A stretch of DNA of 64,000 nucleotides from Bacteroidota bacterium (GCA_023392125.1 JAEVZS010000033.1:124001-188000), one strand, 5' to 3'; shown: positions 27,242 to 36,561, counted from the first letter of the stretch. Translations and numbers: made by a program. Notes: a model not told the origin generated them from the letters alone.

Positions 27242-27402
27242 AATGTGAACAGAGACTGAAAATATAACTCCCGGAGAGGCAGGAGTGATTATGATAGGGG
27301 GCGGATAAATGCCGAAAATAAAAGGTTTTTCCCTATTGTCTTCAATAATCCTGTCCATTTATGTATATTTAGCCCTTTAAACATAATTAGTACTTTACAC
27401 CT

Positions 27403-28494
27403 ATGATTGAAAGCGTAAATAAATCATCACTAAAAGGAGTTATTAGTGGCGACAGGGTTCAGGAAATCTTTGAGGCTGCTAAGAAACATCAATTTGCCCT
27501 GCCAGCTGTAAATGTTATAGGAACCAACTCTATCAATGCGGTTCTTGAGTGTGCGAAATCCGTTAATTCACCTGTGATTATTCAGCTTTCAAATGGTGGA
27601 TCAGTATTTTATGCGGGAAAAACTGTTTCTAACGAAAATCAGCGTGCGGCTATAGCAGGAGCTGTTTCTGCTGCATATCATGTGCATCAGATGGCAGAGT
27701 TTTACGGAGTACCGGTAATTCTTCATACAGACCATGCTGCCAAAAATCTGCTTCCGTGGATTGATGGTCTTCTTACTGCGGGAGAGGCCTACTACAAAGT
27801 AAATGGTAGACCTTTGTTCTCTTCGCATATGCTTGATCTTTCTGAAGAGCCTATCGAAGAAAACCTTGAAATCAGCAAAGAGTACTTTGAGCGTATGAAC
27901 AAAATGGGTATGACCATTGAGATCGAGCTTGGAGTAACTGGTGGTGAGGAAGATGGTGTAGATAATTCTGACGTAGATAAGTCAAGACTATATACTCAGC
28001 CCGAAGAAGTTGCTTATGCTTATGAGATTCTCAGCAAGGTAAGCAATCGTTTTACTATTGCAGCAGCATTTGGAAACGTACATGGTGTATACAATCCTGG
28101 TAGTGTAAAACTAGAGCCGAAGATCCTTAAAAATTCTCAGGATTACGTAAGAGAGCGTTTTGGTCTGTCAGCAGAGAAACCATTGGACTTTGTATTCCAT
28201 GGTGGTTCTGGTTCCAGCAGAGAGGAAATCCGTGAGGCGATCAGCTACGGAGCGATCAAGATGAACATTGATACTGATATGCAATGGTCATTCTGGGAAG
28301 GCGTATTGAAAAACTATAAAGCAAAAGAAGCGTATCTGCAAGGACAAATCGGAAATCCTGATGGTCCGGACAGCCCTAACAAAAAGCATTACGATCCCAG
28401 AGTGTGGTTGAGAAAAGGAGAAGAAAGCATGGTTAGCAGGCTAAAAGGTGCATTTGAAGATCTTAACTGTATCGATGCTTGCTCTAAACTATAA
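27403..28494 (+). CDS. fbaA: Class II fructose-bisphosphate aldolase
   Basis: Zinc-dependent cleavage of fructose 1,6-bisphosphate to glyceraldehyde 3-phosphate and dihydroxyacetone phosphate in glycolysis, or the reverse in gluconeogenesis. 363 aa, the long FbaA (E. coli-like) form. Visible are VILHTDHAAK (catalytic Asp and zinc His near 108-111), IEIELGVTGGEEDGVDN, FGNVHGVYNPG and FHGGSGSSREEI (zinc His and phosphate loop). A class I aldolase gene lies only 1.5 kb downstream on the other strand. Confidence 0.97.
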   Translation: MIESVNKSSLKGVISGDRVQEIFEAAKKHQFALPAVNVIGTNSINAVLECAKSVNSPVIIQLSNGGSVFYAGKTVSNENQRAAIAGAVSAAYHVHQMAEFYGVPVILHTDHAAKNLLPWIDGLLTAGEAYYKVNGRPLFSSHMLDLSEEPIEENLEISKEYFERMNKMGMTIEIELGVTGGEEDGVDNSDVDKSRLYTQPEEVAYAYEILSKVSNRFTIAAAFGNVHGVYNPGSVKLEPKILKNSQDYVRERFGLSAEKPLDFVFHGGSGSSREEIREAISYGAIKMNIDTDMQWSFWEGVLKNYKAKEAYLQGQIGNPDGPDSPNKKHYDPRVWLRKGEESMVSRLKGAFEDLNCIDACSKL

Positions 28495-28516
28495 TTATGA
28501 CTTCTGTTATATGAAG

Positions 28517-28538
28517 AAAGCCCCGAAAGGGGCTTTTT
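28517..28538 (+). terminator. Intrinsic terminator after fbaA
   Basis: AAAGCCCC-GAAA-GGGGCTTT, an 8-bp stem with a GAAA tetraloop, followed by a run of T. Confidence 0.92.
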
Positions 28539-28539
28539 T

Positions 28540-28990
28540 TATGCCCGATAGTTAGGTGTCAGAAATATGAATTTAGAATATACCCCTGGAAGTAGACAGA
28601 TTGCCGGATAAATGCTACGTGCCGAAAAGTCAATGCATAGAGCATATTAATCCCGCAAAAGTACATTATGCAGTTTATAAGAAAGGCGTATTAATATGCT
28701 ATATTGTTAAATGATTGATGACATTTTCCTCATAGCAAATACATAAAGAGAATAAGCTTCACTGGTTGCAGGATGCGATCCCTTTGCCTCCGAGAACTCA
28801 GGCAACTATGTGGCTGAGACTCTCAAATCCCCGGGTTTCGATAAACTCAGTTCCCCTTGACAGTCGCATTGCGATCGTTGAGCTTTAGGCTTTCAAACTC
28901 CATCCAGTGATTGATTGAAATAATCTAAAAATTTGTGGATAGTTAATCTTGGGTCTAATCCTGTAAAATAAAGCGATAGGAGAGTGCGTT
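28540..28990. other. Intergenic region with a GC-richer, hairpin-rich block
   Basis: No credible ORF. Most is AT-rich, but about 28765-28905 is clearly richer in G and C and holds several inverted repeats, for example GAGAACTCAG pairing with CTGAGACTCTC (28793-28829, one bulge), GTTTcgatAAAC (28838-28849) and the self-complementary CGCATTGCG. It could be an unrecognised structured RNA, a dispersed repeat or a decayed gene. I cannot assign a known RNA family or a strand. Confidence 0.35.
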
Positions 28991-29007
28991 TACTATGCAG
29001 GGGAATA

Positions 29008-29065
29008 AAAAGACAGCCGAACGGGCTAAAGCCAGATATGGCCTTCCGTTCGGCTGTCTATTTTT
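29008..29065 (-). terminator. Intrinsic terminator of accD
   Basis: Stem AAAAAGACAGCCGAACGG paired with CCGTTCGGCTGTCTATTTTT around a loop that itself holds GGC-taaa-GCC-like pairing. It lies 15 bp after the accD stop on the minus strand. Confidence 0.88.
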
Positions 29066-29080
29066 ATACAGTGTCTTTTT

Positions 29081-29929
29081 TTAGCCTTTTTTCAACATGG
29101 AAAGCAGGCCGGACAGTTGATTTTTTAGTTCTTTACGATCAATGATAAAATCCAGGAAACCATGTTCCAGCAGAAATTCTGCACTTTGGAAGCCCTTAGG
29201 AAGATCTTTTCCGATCGTTTCACGGATTACTCTTGGTCCTGCAAAGCCGATGAGAGCACCCGGTTCAGCAATATTAAAGTCGCCAAGCATGGCAAATGAA
29301 GCAGTAACACCACCCGTAGTAGGATCTGTCATCAGGGATATATAGGGAAGCCCCTCTTTATCCAGCAGCGCCAGTTTGGCAGAGGTTTTGGCCATCTGCA
29401 TCAGTGAGAAACCAGCTTCCATCATACGGGCACCGCCCGATTTGGAAATCATCAGAAAAGGCACTTTCAGCTCGCGGGCTTTGTCAATACCGCGTGCTAT
29501 TTTTTCGCCCACTACTGATCCCATGGAACCTCCGATAAATTTGAAATCCATGCAGGATATCACAATCGTTGATCCGTTCATCTCACCGTAAGCGGTACGG
29601 ACCGCATCATTAAGACCGGTTTTTTTGCGGCTGGCTTTTACACGATCCGGATATGGCTGAGAGTCCTCAAATTCGAGAGGATTGCCGGAAATCATATCCT
29701 TATCCAGTTCGGTAAACTGGTTGTCGTCAAACAGTATCTCAAAATACTCAGCCGACCCGATGCGGGTATGATAATTACATTGGGTACAGGTGTACGCGTT
29801 TTCCACCAGTTCGCTTGTCAGGAAGACGGCTTTACATTCCTGGCACTGATGCCATAGTCCGTCTGGAACTTCCTTTTTCAGCTCGGTCGGTGTGATTATA
29901 CCTTTTTCTTTACGTTGAAACCAAGTCAT
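29081..29929 (-). CDS. accD: Acetyl-CoA carboxylase carboxyltransferase subunit beta
   Basis: Zinc-ribbon-containing beta half of the carboxyltransferase that transfers CO2 from biotin to acetyl-CoA, making malonyl-CoA for fatty-acid synthesis. 282 aa. The four zinc cysteines are C29, C32, C48 and C51 (CQECK, CTQCN). The crotonase-fold core has MDFKFIGGSMGSVVGEKI, SKSGGARMMEAGFSLMQM and SLMTDPTTGGVTASFAMLGD. The partner accA is not in the window. It is downstream of the class I aldolase gene, with a 55-bp gap, and they may be co-transcribed. Confidence 0.97.
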   Translation of the reverse strand: MTWFQRKEKGIITPTELKKEVPDGLWHQCQECKAVFLTSELVENAYTCTQCNYHTRIGSAEYFEILFDDNQFTELDKDMISGNPLEFEDSQPYPDRVKASRKKTGLNDAVRTAYGEMNGSTIVISCMDFKFIGGSMGSVVGEKIARGIDKARELKVPFLMISKSGGARMMEAGFSLMQMAKTSAKLALLDKEGLPYISLMTDPTTGGVTASFAMLGDFNIAEPGALIGFAGPRVIRETIGKDLPKGFQSAEFLLEHGFLDFIIDRKELKNQLSGLLSMLKKG

Positions 29930-29984
29930 GCCTTGTATTTAAAATAATGCGTTTAGATCGATCTTTTTTGAAAACTGTATGTAT

Positions 29985-31040
29985 TTATGCCAGGGTGATT
30001 TCTTCAGTAAGATATACGTCCTGTACATTGTGAAGCAATTTTACTCCTTCGGAAAAGGGGCGCTGAAACGCTTTTCTGCCAAGGATAAGCCCCATACCTC
30101 CGGCTCTTTTATTGATTACAGCGGTTTTTACTGCATCGGTCAGATCCGATTCGCCTGATTCGCCACCAGAGTTGATCAGGCCTATCTTTCCCATGTAGCA
30201 GTTTGCTACCATATAGCGGGTCAGATCGATCGGGTGATCGGATGACAGTTTTGAATACATCCGGTCATCATATTTGCCAAAATTGAGTGCTTTAAATGCT
30301 CCGTTGTTTTCGGGCAGTTTCTGTTTTACCAGATCTGCACGCAGCGTGACTCCGAGGTGTGTTGCCTGGCTGCTCAGGTCTGTGGCATTATGATAGTTTA
30401 CCCCATCTTTTTTAAATGCATCATTGCGGGTATAGCACCATAGTATAGCGGCCATACCAAGCTCGTGAGCCAGTTCAAATGCTTCGCTTACTTCCTGTAT
30501 CTGACGGTTTGATTCTTTGGCTCCGAAATATATGGTAGCGCCAACAGCTACTGCTCCCATATTCCACGCATCTTTTACCGACCCGAACATGATTTGATCA
30601 TATTTGTTGGGATAGGTCAGCAGTTCGTTATGATTAATCTTTACTATAAACGGGATCTTGTGGGCATATTTTCTGGAATGAAGGGCCAGGGTTCCAAAAC
30701 TGCTGGCAATAGCGCTGCTTCCTCCTTCAATGCCCAGACGTATAATATTCTCCGGATCGAAATAAATCGGATTAGGTGCAAAGCTGGCACCTGCTGTATG
30801 CTCTATATCCTGGTCTACCGGAAGTATGGAGACATAGCCTGTATTGGCAAGTCTTCCGTGACCAAATAAAGTGCTCAGATTTCTCAGTACCCTGTTGTTT
30901 CTGTCCGAAAGCGCAAAGCTCTCATCGACGTAACCGGGAGCCGGCTGGCGTATATCGGTTTTCGGAATAGTACTACATTCGTGTTTAAGCAGATACTCCG
31001 CATCGTTGCCTAAAAGTTCGAAAATATGATTGTATGACAT
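29985..31040 (-). CDS. Class I fructose-bisphosphate aldolase (DhnA/FbaB type)
   Basis: 351-aa Schiff-base aldolase of the archaeal/DhnA type. Recognisable are FGHGRLANTGYVSILPVDQDIEHTAG, IPFIVKINHNELLTYPNK (lysine candidate), VGATIYFGAKESNRQIQEV and the C-terminal GGMGLILGRKAFQRPFSEGVKLL phosphate-binding part. It duplicates the reaction of fbaA without a metal. Class I DhnA-type enzymes are often linked to gluconeogenic conditions (family knowledge). It has its own consensus promoter. Confidence 0.92.
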   Translation of the reverse strand: MSYNHIFELLGNDAEYLLKHECSTIPKTDIRQPAPGYVDESFALSDRNNRVLRNLSTLFGHGRLANTGYVSILPVDQDIEHTAGASFAPNPIYFDPENIIRLGIEGGSSAIASSFGTLALHSRKYAHKIPFIVKINHNELLTYPNKYDQIMFGSVKDAWNMGAVAVGATIYFGAKESNRQIQEVSEAFELAHELGMAAILWCYTRNDAFKKDGVNYHNATDLSSQATHLGVTLRADLVKQKLPENNGAFKALNFGKYDDRMYSKLSSDHPIDLTRYMVANCYMGKIGLINSGGESGESDLTDAVKTAVINKRAGGMGLILGRKAFQRPFSEGVKLLHNVQDVYLTEEITLA

Positions 31041-31095
31041 ATTTTTTACTTTATAAAACAGTACTGAAAACCTCTTTCAGCAGCGAAAACTAAAT

Positions 31096-31126
31096 CAAAG
31101 ATATTTAAAAAAACAAAACCTGCAAA
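31096..31126 (-). promoter_or_regulatory. Consensus Bacteroidota promoter of class I aldolase
   Basis: On the minus strand TTTG (31126-31123), 19 bp, then TATCTTTG (31103-31096), a perfect match to the Bacteroidota primary-sigma consensus TTTG-N19-TAnnTTTG. It predicts a start near 31090, about 50 nt before the ATG. Confidence 0.75.
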
Positions 31127-31279
31127 TACCCCTAATGTTTAGCCGGGTCATCTACAGTGGTATTGAGAATTGACTGTATAGCTTTGAGATGATTTTCGGA
31201 AAAGACTAATGACCTCTCATGATCGTCCTTGGCTAAGGATGAGGTTTTTAATAGCGAAACGTTGACTCCGTAATATACA
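31127..31279. other. Intergenic region upstream of class I aldolase
   Basis: Between the aldolase promoter and the DUF4834 terminator I see no ORF and no structured element. Confidence 0.4.
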
Positions 31280-31322
31280 AATCCGCACAAAATCTTCGTA
31301 ATGGAAGTTTTTCGTGCGGATT
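31280..31322 (-). terminator. Hairpin terminator downstream of DUF4834 gene
   Basis: AATCCGCAC (31280-31288) pairs with GTGCGGATT (31314-31322), extended inside by AAAA/TTTT and CTTC/GAAG with a short loop. Likely end of the carB-DUF4834 minus-strand transcript. Confidence 0.65.
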
Positions 31323-31340
31323 CATAAATATCATTCCGGG

Positions 31341-31628
31341 CTATTTTATTTCGACATAATCCACGTATTCTCCTTCGTTGTCGGGGATTTTAGGATCATT
31401 TTTTTTAGGTGGTACATAGTCAACATTAATACTGCCTTCACGCTGTTCAGGCCTTCTGCCTGACTGATGCTGATAGCGGGGATCAAACTGACCGCCATTC
31501 TTTTTTACAAAGTCATTTACCGCTTTCTTCAGAAAATACTGAATGACCGGCTTAAAAAGCCATTTCAGAAGCAGATAAATGCAAAAGCAGAACAGTATAA
31601 GTTTTAAAAGTCCTCCCATTATAACCAA
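31341..31628 (-). CDS. DUF4834 family small membrane protein
   Basis: About 92-95 aa (MGGLLKLILFCFCIYLLLKW after an optional MVI). One N-terminal TM helix is followed by a basic segment and an acidic, disordered tail ending EYVDYVEIK, the layout of DUF4834 proteins in Bacteroidota. It follows carB by 4 bp on the same strand. Function unknown. Confidence 0.8.
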   Translation of the reverse strand: MVIMGGLLKLILFCFCIYLLLKWLFKPVIQYFLKKAVNDFVKKNGGQFDPRYQHQSGRRPEQREGSINVDYVPPKKNDPKIPDNEGEYVDYVEIK

Positions 31629-31632
31629 TAAG

Positions 31633-34446
31633 CTATTTGCTCAGATATAAGTTCCTTTCAGAGTATACTTTTATAAAGAAATCATCTTTCAGATCATCGA
31701 TAAAGTAAATCGCCTCCCCCGTAGACTTCATCTCGGGACCAAGTTCCTTTTTGATATCCGCAAACTTATGGAACGAGAATACAGGGATTTTTATTGCATA
31801 ACCTTTTTTATGCGGCTTGAAATCAAAGTCACTGACTTTTTTCTCCCCGAGCATCACCTTGGTTGCGTAGTTTACATAAGGTTCTTTGTATGCCTTGCAG
31901 ATAAACGGCACGGTACGTGATGCTCTCGGGTTTGCCTCGATGATATATACTTTCTCGTCTTTGATGGCAAACTGAATATTGATCAGACCAACGGTATTGA
32001 GCGCTATAGCGATCTTTTTGGTATATTCTTCGATCTGGCGCATTACGTTCTCGCTCAGATCAAAAGGTGGCAGTACTGCATAAGAGTCTCCCGAATGGAT
32101 ACCTGCAGGCTCGATATGCTCCATGATACCGATGATATAGGCATTTTCTCCGTCGCAGATCGCATCAGCTTCGGCCTCAATTGCGTTTTCGAGAAAATGA
32201 TCAAGCAATACCCGGTTATCAGGATGATCTTTTAGCAGGTCTACTACATGCTGTTCCAGTTCCTCTTCATTGATTACAATCTTCATGCTCTGACCACCGA
32301 GTACATAAGAAGGTCTTACCAGCAGCGGATAATCGAGCTCCTTGGAGAGCTCGATTGCTTCTTCGGCAGAGGTAATTACACCGAATCTTGGATATGGGAT
32401 ATTGTTTTCTTTGAGCAGAGTAGAGAAACTCCCGCGGTCTTCAGCAAGGTCTAGTGCCTTAAAAGAAGTCCCCATGATCTTGATACCGTATTTCTCCAGC
32501 TTTTCGGCAAGCTTAAGTGCTGTCTGCCCGCCAAGCTGTACGATCACACCTTCCGGTTTCTCGTGCAGTATGATATCGTAGATATGCTCCCAGAATACAG
32601 GCTCGAAGTACAGCTTGTCAGCGATGTCAAAGTCTGTCGATACTGTCTCAGGATTGCAGTTGATCATGATCGTTTCATAGCCGCACTCTTTGGCGGCCAG
32701 CACGCCGTGTACACAGGAATAATCAAACTCTATACCCTGACCGATACGGTTGGGACCTGAGCCGAGTACTACTACTTTTTTACGATCAGAAGAGACCGAT
32801 TCGTTTTCGCCATCGAACGTAGAATAGTAATACGGGGTTTTGGCTTCAAATTCAGCGGCGCAGGTATCAACCAGCTTGTATACACGGTGTATACCCATTT
32901 CGCGGCGCTTGTTAAATACTTCACTTTCCAGGCAGCGAAGCAGGTGAGCGATCTGACGGTCAGCATAACCTTTTTGCTTGGCTGTGCGCATCAGGCTCTC
33001 AGGAATGGTATCAAGTGTATGTTTCTGGATTTCTTTGTCAAACAGGTGAAGCTCTTCGACCTGATGCAGAAACCAGGGGTCAATCTGAGTAATTTTGCGG
33101 ATTGTCTTGAAAGGAATACCCATCGTAAAGGCATCCTTAATATGAAACAGACGGTTCCAGCTTGGCTTCTCAAGACTTTCCAGAATCTGGTCCTGTCTTT
33201 GCAGCTCCTTGCCATCAGCGCCAAGGCCATTGCGTTTGATCTCCAGCGACTGACAGGCTTTTTGCAGGGCTTCCTGAAAATTGCGGCCTATACCCATTAC
33301 CTCGCCCACAGATTTCATAGACAGACCCAGTTCGCGGTTGGTCCCTTTAAACTTGTCAAAGTTCCAGCGCGGGATCTTTACGATCACATAATCCAGAGCG
33401 GGCTCAAAGCAGGCACTGGTAGTACCGGTGATCGCGTTTTTGAGTTCATCGAGGTTGTATCCGATAGCAAGCTTGGCAGCGATCTTGGCGATAGGATATC
33501 CTGTCGCTTTGGATGCCAGTGCCGATGAGCGTGATACCCTCGGGTTGATTTCTATACCTACAATAGTGTCGTCTTCCGGATTTACCGCAAACTGTACGTT
33601 GCATCCACCGGCAAACTGTCCGATACCGTTCATCATCTTGATAGCGAGATTTCGCATCTTCTGGTATATGGTGTCGGGCAGTGTCATGGCAGGCGCAACA
33701 GTGATTGAGTCGCCGGTATGCACCCCCATAGGGTCAAAGTTTTCGATAGAGCAGATGATGATCACATTGCCTTTATTGTCTCTGAGCAGCTCAAGCTCAT
33801 ATTCTTTCCAGCCCAGAATGCTCTGTTCGATCAGTACTTCGTGAATAGGAGAAGCCTCCAGACCGGCAGAAAGCGCTTTTTCAAATGTAGAAGGATCATT
33901 GACAAATCCTCCTCCGGAGCCTCCCAGTGTATAGGAAGGGCGAATTACCAGGGGAAAACCGATTTTCTGTGCTATTTCCTTTCCTTTCAGAAAAGAAGTA
34001 GCAGTTTCGCCTTTACACACAGTAACATCCAGCTCGAGCATCAGCTTACGGAACTTCTCACGATCTTCGGTAGTTTCGATCGCGTCGATATCTACACCAA
34101 TGATACGCACGCCATATTTCTCCCATATTCCTGCTTTGTCACATTCTATGGCCAGATTTAGCGCCGTCTGGCCGCCCATGGTTGGGAGTACTGCATCGAT
34201 CTTGTGTTTTTCGAGGATTTCGATGATCGATTTTTTCTCTAAAGGTTTCAGATATACATTATCTGCGGTCACCTCATCCGTCATGATCGTAGCCGGGTTA
34301 GAGTTGATAAGTGTGACTTCGATTCCTTCCTCTCTCAAAGACCTTGAAGCCTGAGAACCTGAATAGTCAAACTCGCAGGCCTGGCCAATTACGATCGGAC
34401 CGCTACCGATAATTAATACTGATTTAATACTTTGATCTTTTGGCAT
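31633..34446 (-). CDS. carB: Carbamoyl-phosphate synthase large subunit, short form
   Basis: Makes carbamoyl phosphate from glutamine-derived ammonia, bicarbonate and 2 ATP for pyrimidine and arginine synthesis. The start MPKDQSIKSVLIIGSGPIVIGQ is at 34446; the frame stays open 30 codons upstream but that part is not family-like. 937 aa. Two ATP-grasp halves are complete: GQACEFDYSGSQASRSLREEG with IRPSYTLGGSGGGFV, and GSGPNRIGQGIEFDYSCVHG with VRPSYVLGGQSMKIVI. The protein stops after MKSTGEAIYFIDDL...NLYLSK, so the C-terminal MGS-like allosteric domain (about 130 residues in E. coli CarB) is missing. Short CarBs are known in Bacteroidota. Confidence 0.96.
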   Translation of the reverse strand: MPKDQSIKSVLIIGSGPIVIGQACEFDYSGSQASRSLREEGIEVTLINSNPATIMTDEVTADNVYLKPLEKKSIIEILEKHKIDAVLPTMGGQTALNLAIECDKAGIWEKYGVRIIGVDIDAIETTEDREKFRKLMLELDVTVCKGETATSFLKGKEIAQKIGFPLVIRPSYTLGGSGGGFVNDPSTFEKALSAGLEASPIHEVLIEQSILGWKEYELELLRDNKGNVIIICSIENFDPMGVHTGDSITVAPAMTLPDTIYQKMRNLAIKMMNGIGQFAGGCNVQFAVNPEDDTIVGIEINPRVSRSSALASKATGYPIAKIAAKLAIGYNLDELKNAITGTTSACFEPALDYVIVKIPRWNFDKFKGTNRELGLSMKSVGEVMGIGRNFQEALQKACQSLEIKRNGLGADGKELQRQDQILESLEKPSWNRLFHIKDAFTMGIPFKTIRKITQIDPWFLHQVEELHLFDKEIQKHTLDTIPESLMRTAKQKGYADRQIAHLLRCLESEVFNKRREMGIHRVYKLVDTCAAEFEAKTPYYYSTFDGENESVSSDRKKVVVLGSGPNRIGQGIEFDYSCVHGVLAAKECGYETIMINCNPETVSTDFDIADKLYFEPVFWEHIYDIILHEKPEGVIVQLGGQTALKLAEKLEKYGIKIMGTSFKALDLAEDRGSFSTLLKENNIPYPRFGVITSAEEAIELSKELDYPLLVRPSYVLGGQSMKIVINEEELEQHVVDLLKDHPDNRVLLDHFLENAIEAEADAICDGENAYIIGIMEHIEPAGIHSGDSYAVLPPFDLSENVMRQIEEYTKKIAIALNTVGLINIQFAIKDEKVYIIEANPRASRTVPFICKAYKEPYVNYATKVMLGEKKVSDFDFKPHKKGYAIKIPVFSFHKFADIKKELGPEMKSTGEAIYFIDDLKDDFFIKVYSERNLYLSK

Positions 34447-34628
34447 GGTAAGATGTTGTGTATTAGGCTTAATTCCTTTTTTAAATGGTACTTTAAAACG
34501 AATGTTGAGTTCAAAATTCTGCGAAGTTAAGCACAAAACGGGGTAATCAAAAAGATTGAACCGGAAAATGAACCAAATTTTGCATGCCTGCAGCGTAGGT
34601 TTCTGCTCCGGATAACCCGGCTTGCTGC

Positions 34629-35582
34629 TCAGGAATTGTTTGTATCGATTTCCTTCATTTCGATCTGGACAGTATTGGATGCCGGGGTCACTTTATGGCC
34701 CATTACCTGGGCATAGGCTTGCGTAAACTCTACACCGAGCAGCATAATCATGGCAGAGTAGTTGACCCATATCAGGATCAGTACAATCGATCCGGCTGCA
34801 CCGTATGTAGTATTGAAGTTGCTGGTGCTCAGATAAATTCCGATCAGGTACTTGCCCACTGTAAATAGCAGGGTAGTAACCAGTGCACCTACAGCTACAT
34901 CTTTCCAGGGTACGCGCACATCTGGCAGTACCTTGAATATGAAGGCAAAAGCAATAGCCAGAATCAGAAACGATACAATGGCTGACATCAGCGGAACAAT
35001 AGTACTCAGGGCTCCGGGCAGAATCAGCACCAGCATATCACGGAATACCGTCATAAACAGGTCTATGAAAATAGACAGAAGCATGAGCATACCCAGAAAC
35101 AATACCATAAGAAAGGATAGTACCCGGTTTTTGATCAGCTTGAGTATGCCTTTTTTTGGCTTGGGGCGTACGCCCCATATAGTATTGAGCGAAGACTGTA
35201 TAATGGTAAATACTGAGCTGGCACTAAAGGCAAGTATGGACAGACCTACCAGTGTCATGAGCGGAGTGGTATGTGTAAGATCGGCATTTTCTATGATCTT
35301 CTGTACCTCGCGTGCGGCGTTTTCGCCAACGATTTCCCCGACTTGTCGCGCCAGAGTGCCTTTGATCATATCCTCTTCTATAAAGAGGCCCGTGACCCGG
35401 ATGATCAGGATCAGCATGCCTGGCAGCGAAAATATGGTATAAAAAGCGATGGATGCGCTCAGTGCGATTACATTGTCGCGCTGAAACTCTCTGAACATGG
35501 TCTTAAGCAGTTCAAAGATGGTTTTGAAAGTCGAAACAGGCATGAGGCTATCGTCTAATATCGGCAGCGGAGCATTTACCAC
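34629..35582 (-). CDS. YihY/BrkB family inner membrane protein
   Basis: 317 aa (about 304 if MPVSTFKTIFELLK at 35543 is the start). It carries the YihY/virulence-factor-BrkB pattern: FQRDNVIALSASIAFYTIFSLPGMLILII near the N-terminus, several TM helices, and SNFNTTYGAAGSIVLILIWVNYSAMIMLLGVEFTQAYA near the C-terminus. About six TM helices. The family is poorly understood; transport or envelope roles have been proposed. Confidence 0.9.
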   Translation of the reverse strand: MVNAPLPILDDSLMPVSTFKTIFELLKTMFREFQRDNVIALSASIAFYTIFSLPGMLILIIRVTGLFIEEDMIKGTLARQVGEIVGENAAREVQKIIENADLTHTTPLMTLVGLSILAFSASSVFTIIQSSLNTIWGVRPKPKKGILKLIKNRVLSFLMVLFLGMLMLLSIFIDLFMTVFRDMLVLILPGALSTIVPLMSAIVSFLILAIAFAFIFKVLPDVRVPWKDVAVGALVTTLLFTVGKYLIGIYLSTSNFNTTYGAAGSIVLILIWVNYSAMIMLLGVEFTQAYAQVMGHKVTPASNTVQIEMKEIDTNNS

Positions 35583-35693
35583 AGCTTGTGCATTTGCACA
35601 GGTTCAGAAAAAGGACGCGCTACCCAACTATATTTTGTAAATGTTTGTTGTAAAATAAAGGAAAAAAATCAAAAACAAACAGCGATACGAACT

Positions 35694-35909
35694 ATGAGGA
35701 ATAAAGATAAAAGACTAACCGGAAACCAATACGACAGTCTGGAAATAAGAGGATCAACCCGGCCGCTCAATCCGGACAATCAGGATCTGGCTGATCAGGT
35801 CAGAGAGGAATTTATGGATGGTCCCGATGAGCCCGGCGACAATGTGCCGGTAAAACATCCAAATCGCAATACAGACAAGCCAAGTATTGACAAACCGCCA
35901 TATTCTTAA
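35694..35909 (+). CDS. Small hydrophilic hypothetical protein
   Basis: 71 aa from the ATG at 35694 (MRNKDKRLTGNQYDSLEIRG); the open frame extends upstream to 35586 but that part is not protein-like. It is rich in Asp, Asn and Pro (DEPGDNVPVKHPNRNTDKPS), has no TM segment and is probably disordered. Not recognised. Confidence 0.5.
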   Translation: MRNKDKRLTGNQYDSLEIRGSTRPLNPDNQDLADQVREEFMDGPDEPGDNVPVKHPNRNTDKPSIDKPPYS

Positions 35910-35966
35910 AGACTGGTAGCCGCACAGGCGGCAGGCATGGCGGGCAAACCTTTAGTTACTGACTTA

Positions 35967-36176
35967 TTAGTAGTATCCGCGATCGTCTGCCGGCTGTAGC
36001 TGCAGTCCCGGAATAATCATCAGATCAAATTTGCTCAACACCTTTTCGGTGCCTTTTTCGTTGGCAAGATGAAAGTAGTATCCATCAATCTTGTTGACTT
36101 TCCAGTTCTGATTATTCTGTGTATCTACCAGCGTATCGCCTGCTTTGATAATGGTTTCTCTTTTTATCTTAATCAT
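35967..36176 (-). CDS. Small hypothetical protein, beta-rich
   Basis: 69 aa from the ATG at 36176 (MIKIKRETIIKAGDTLVDTQ). The alternating pattern (WKVNKIDGYYFHLANEKGTEKVLSKFDL) suggests a small beta-barrel or SH3-like fold. Not recognised. It ends in a YY tail. Confidence 0.55.
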   Translation of the reverse strand: MIKIKRETIIKAGDTLVDTQNNQNWKVNKIDGYYFHLANEKGTEKVLSKFDLMIIPGLQLQPADDRGYY

Positions 36177-36531
36177 AGTCCTACCTTTCTGCAAAGCTAA
36201 TAAATTTTGTTATATGCATAGCATATTTGATGGTGGCTGTGCTGTCCGTATCCAGATTTTGTATGGTACCTGATATGTGCCAGAGTGGCACTGCCAAGTG
36301 GGAAAATGAAATACTCTATGTGCTCGATCGGGCTGGTGTGTGCGGTATATTCCGGGGCCGTATGCAAGGGGGGTATTACGGATAGCTGAAATATGGAGTT
36401 TACAGGTCGACAAATACATATGCTTAAGGAGACTTAACGGTTTGTTTTTTAATTTATTATATTGGAAGAGTGCCTTGAATATTTTTTTGTCAGGCGGTAT
36501 CACGGATTGAAGAATTATTTCTACATTTAGT
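36177..36531. other. Intergenic region before exbB
   Basis: About 355 bp with no convincing gene; a minus-strand open frame here has no family-like sequence. It contains a tight inverted repeat, GTGCCA-gag-TGGCAC (about 36277-36291), that could be a protein-binding site. Confidence 0.35.
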
Positions 36532-36539
36532 TCGGAAAT
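36507..36539 (+). promoter_or_regulatory. Probable exbB promoter
   Basis: TTG at 36507-36509, 22 bp, then TACATTTA at 36532-36539, one base off the Bacteroidota TAnnTTTG box. Predicted start about 18 nt before the exbB ATG. Confidence 0.4.
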
Positions 36540-36561
36540 ATCAGTACGATATTAAACACAT

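Noticed and set aside
33428..33844. Plus-strand frames opposite carB (also 32887-33528)
   Set aside because: Antisense shadows of a well-conserved gene.
36210..36503. Minus-strand 97-codon open frame before exbB
   Set aside because: No family-like pattern, poor composition and no start context; it lies in a region that looks non-coding.
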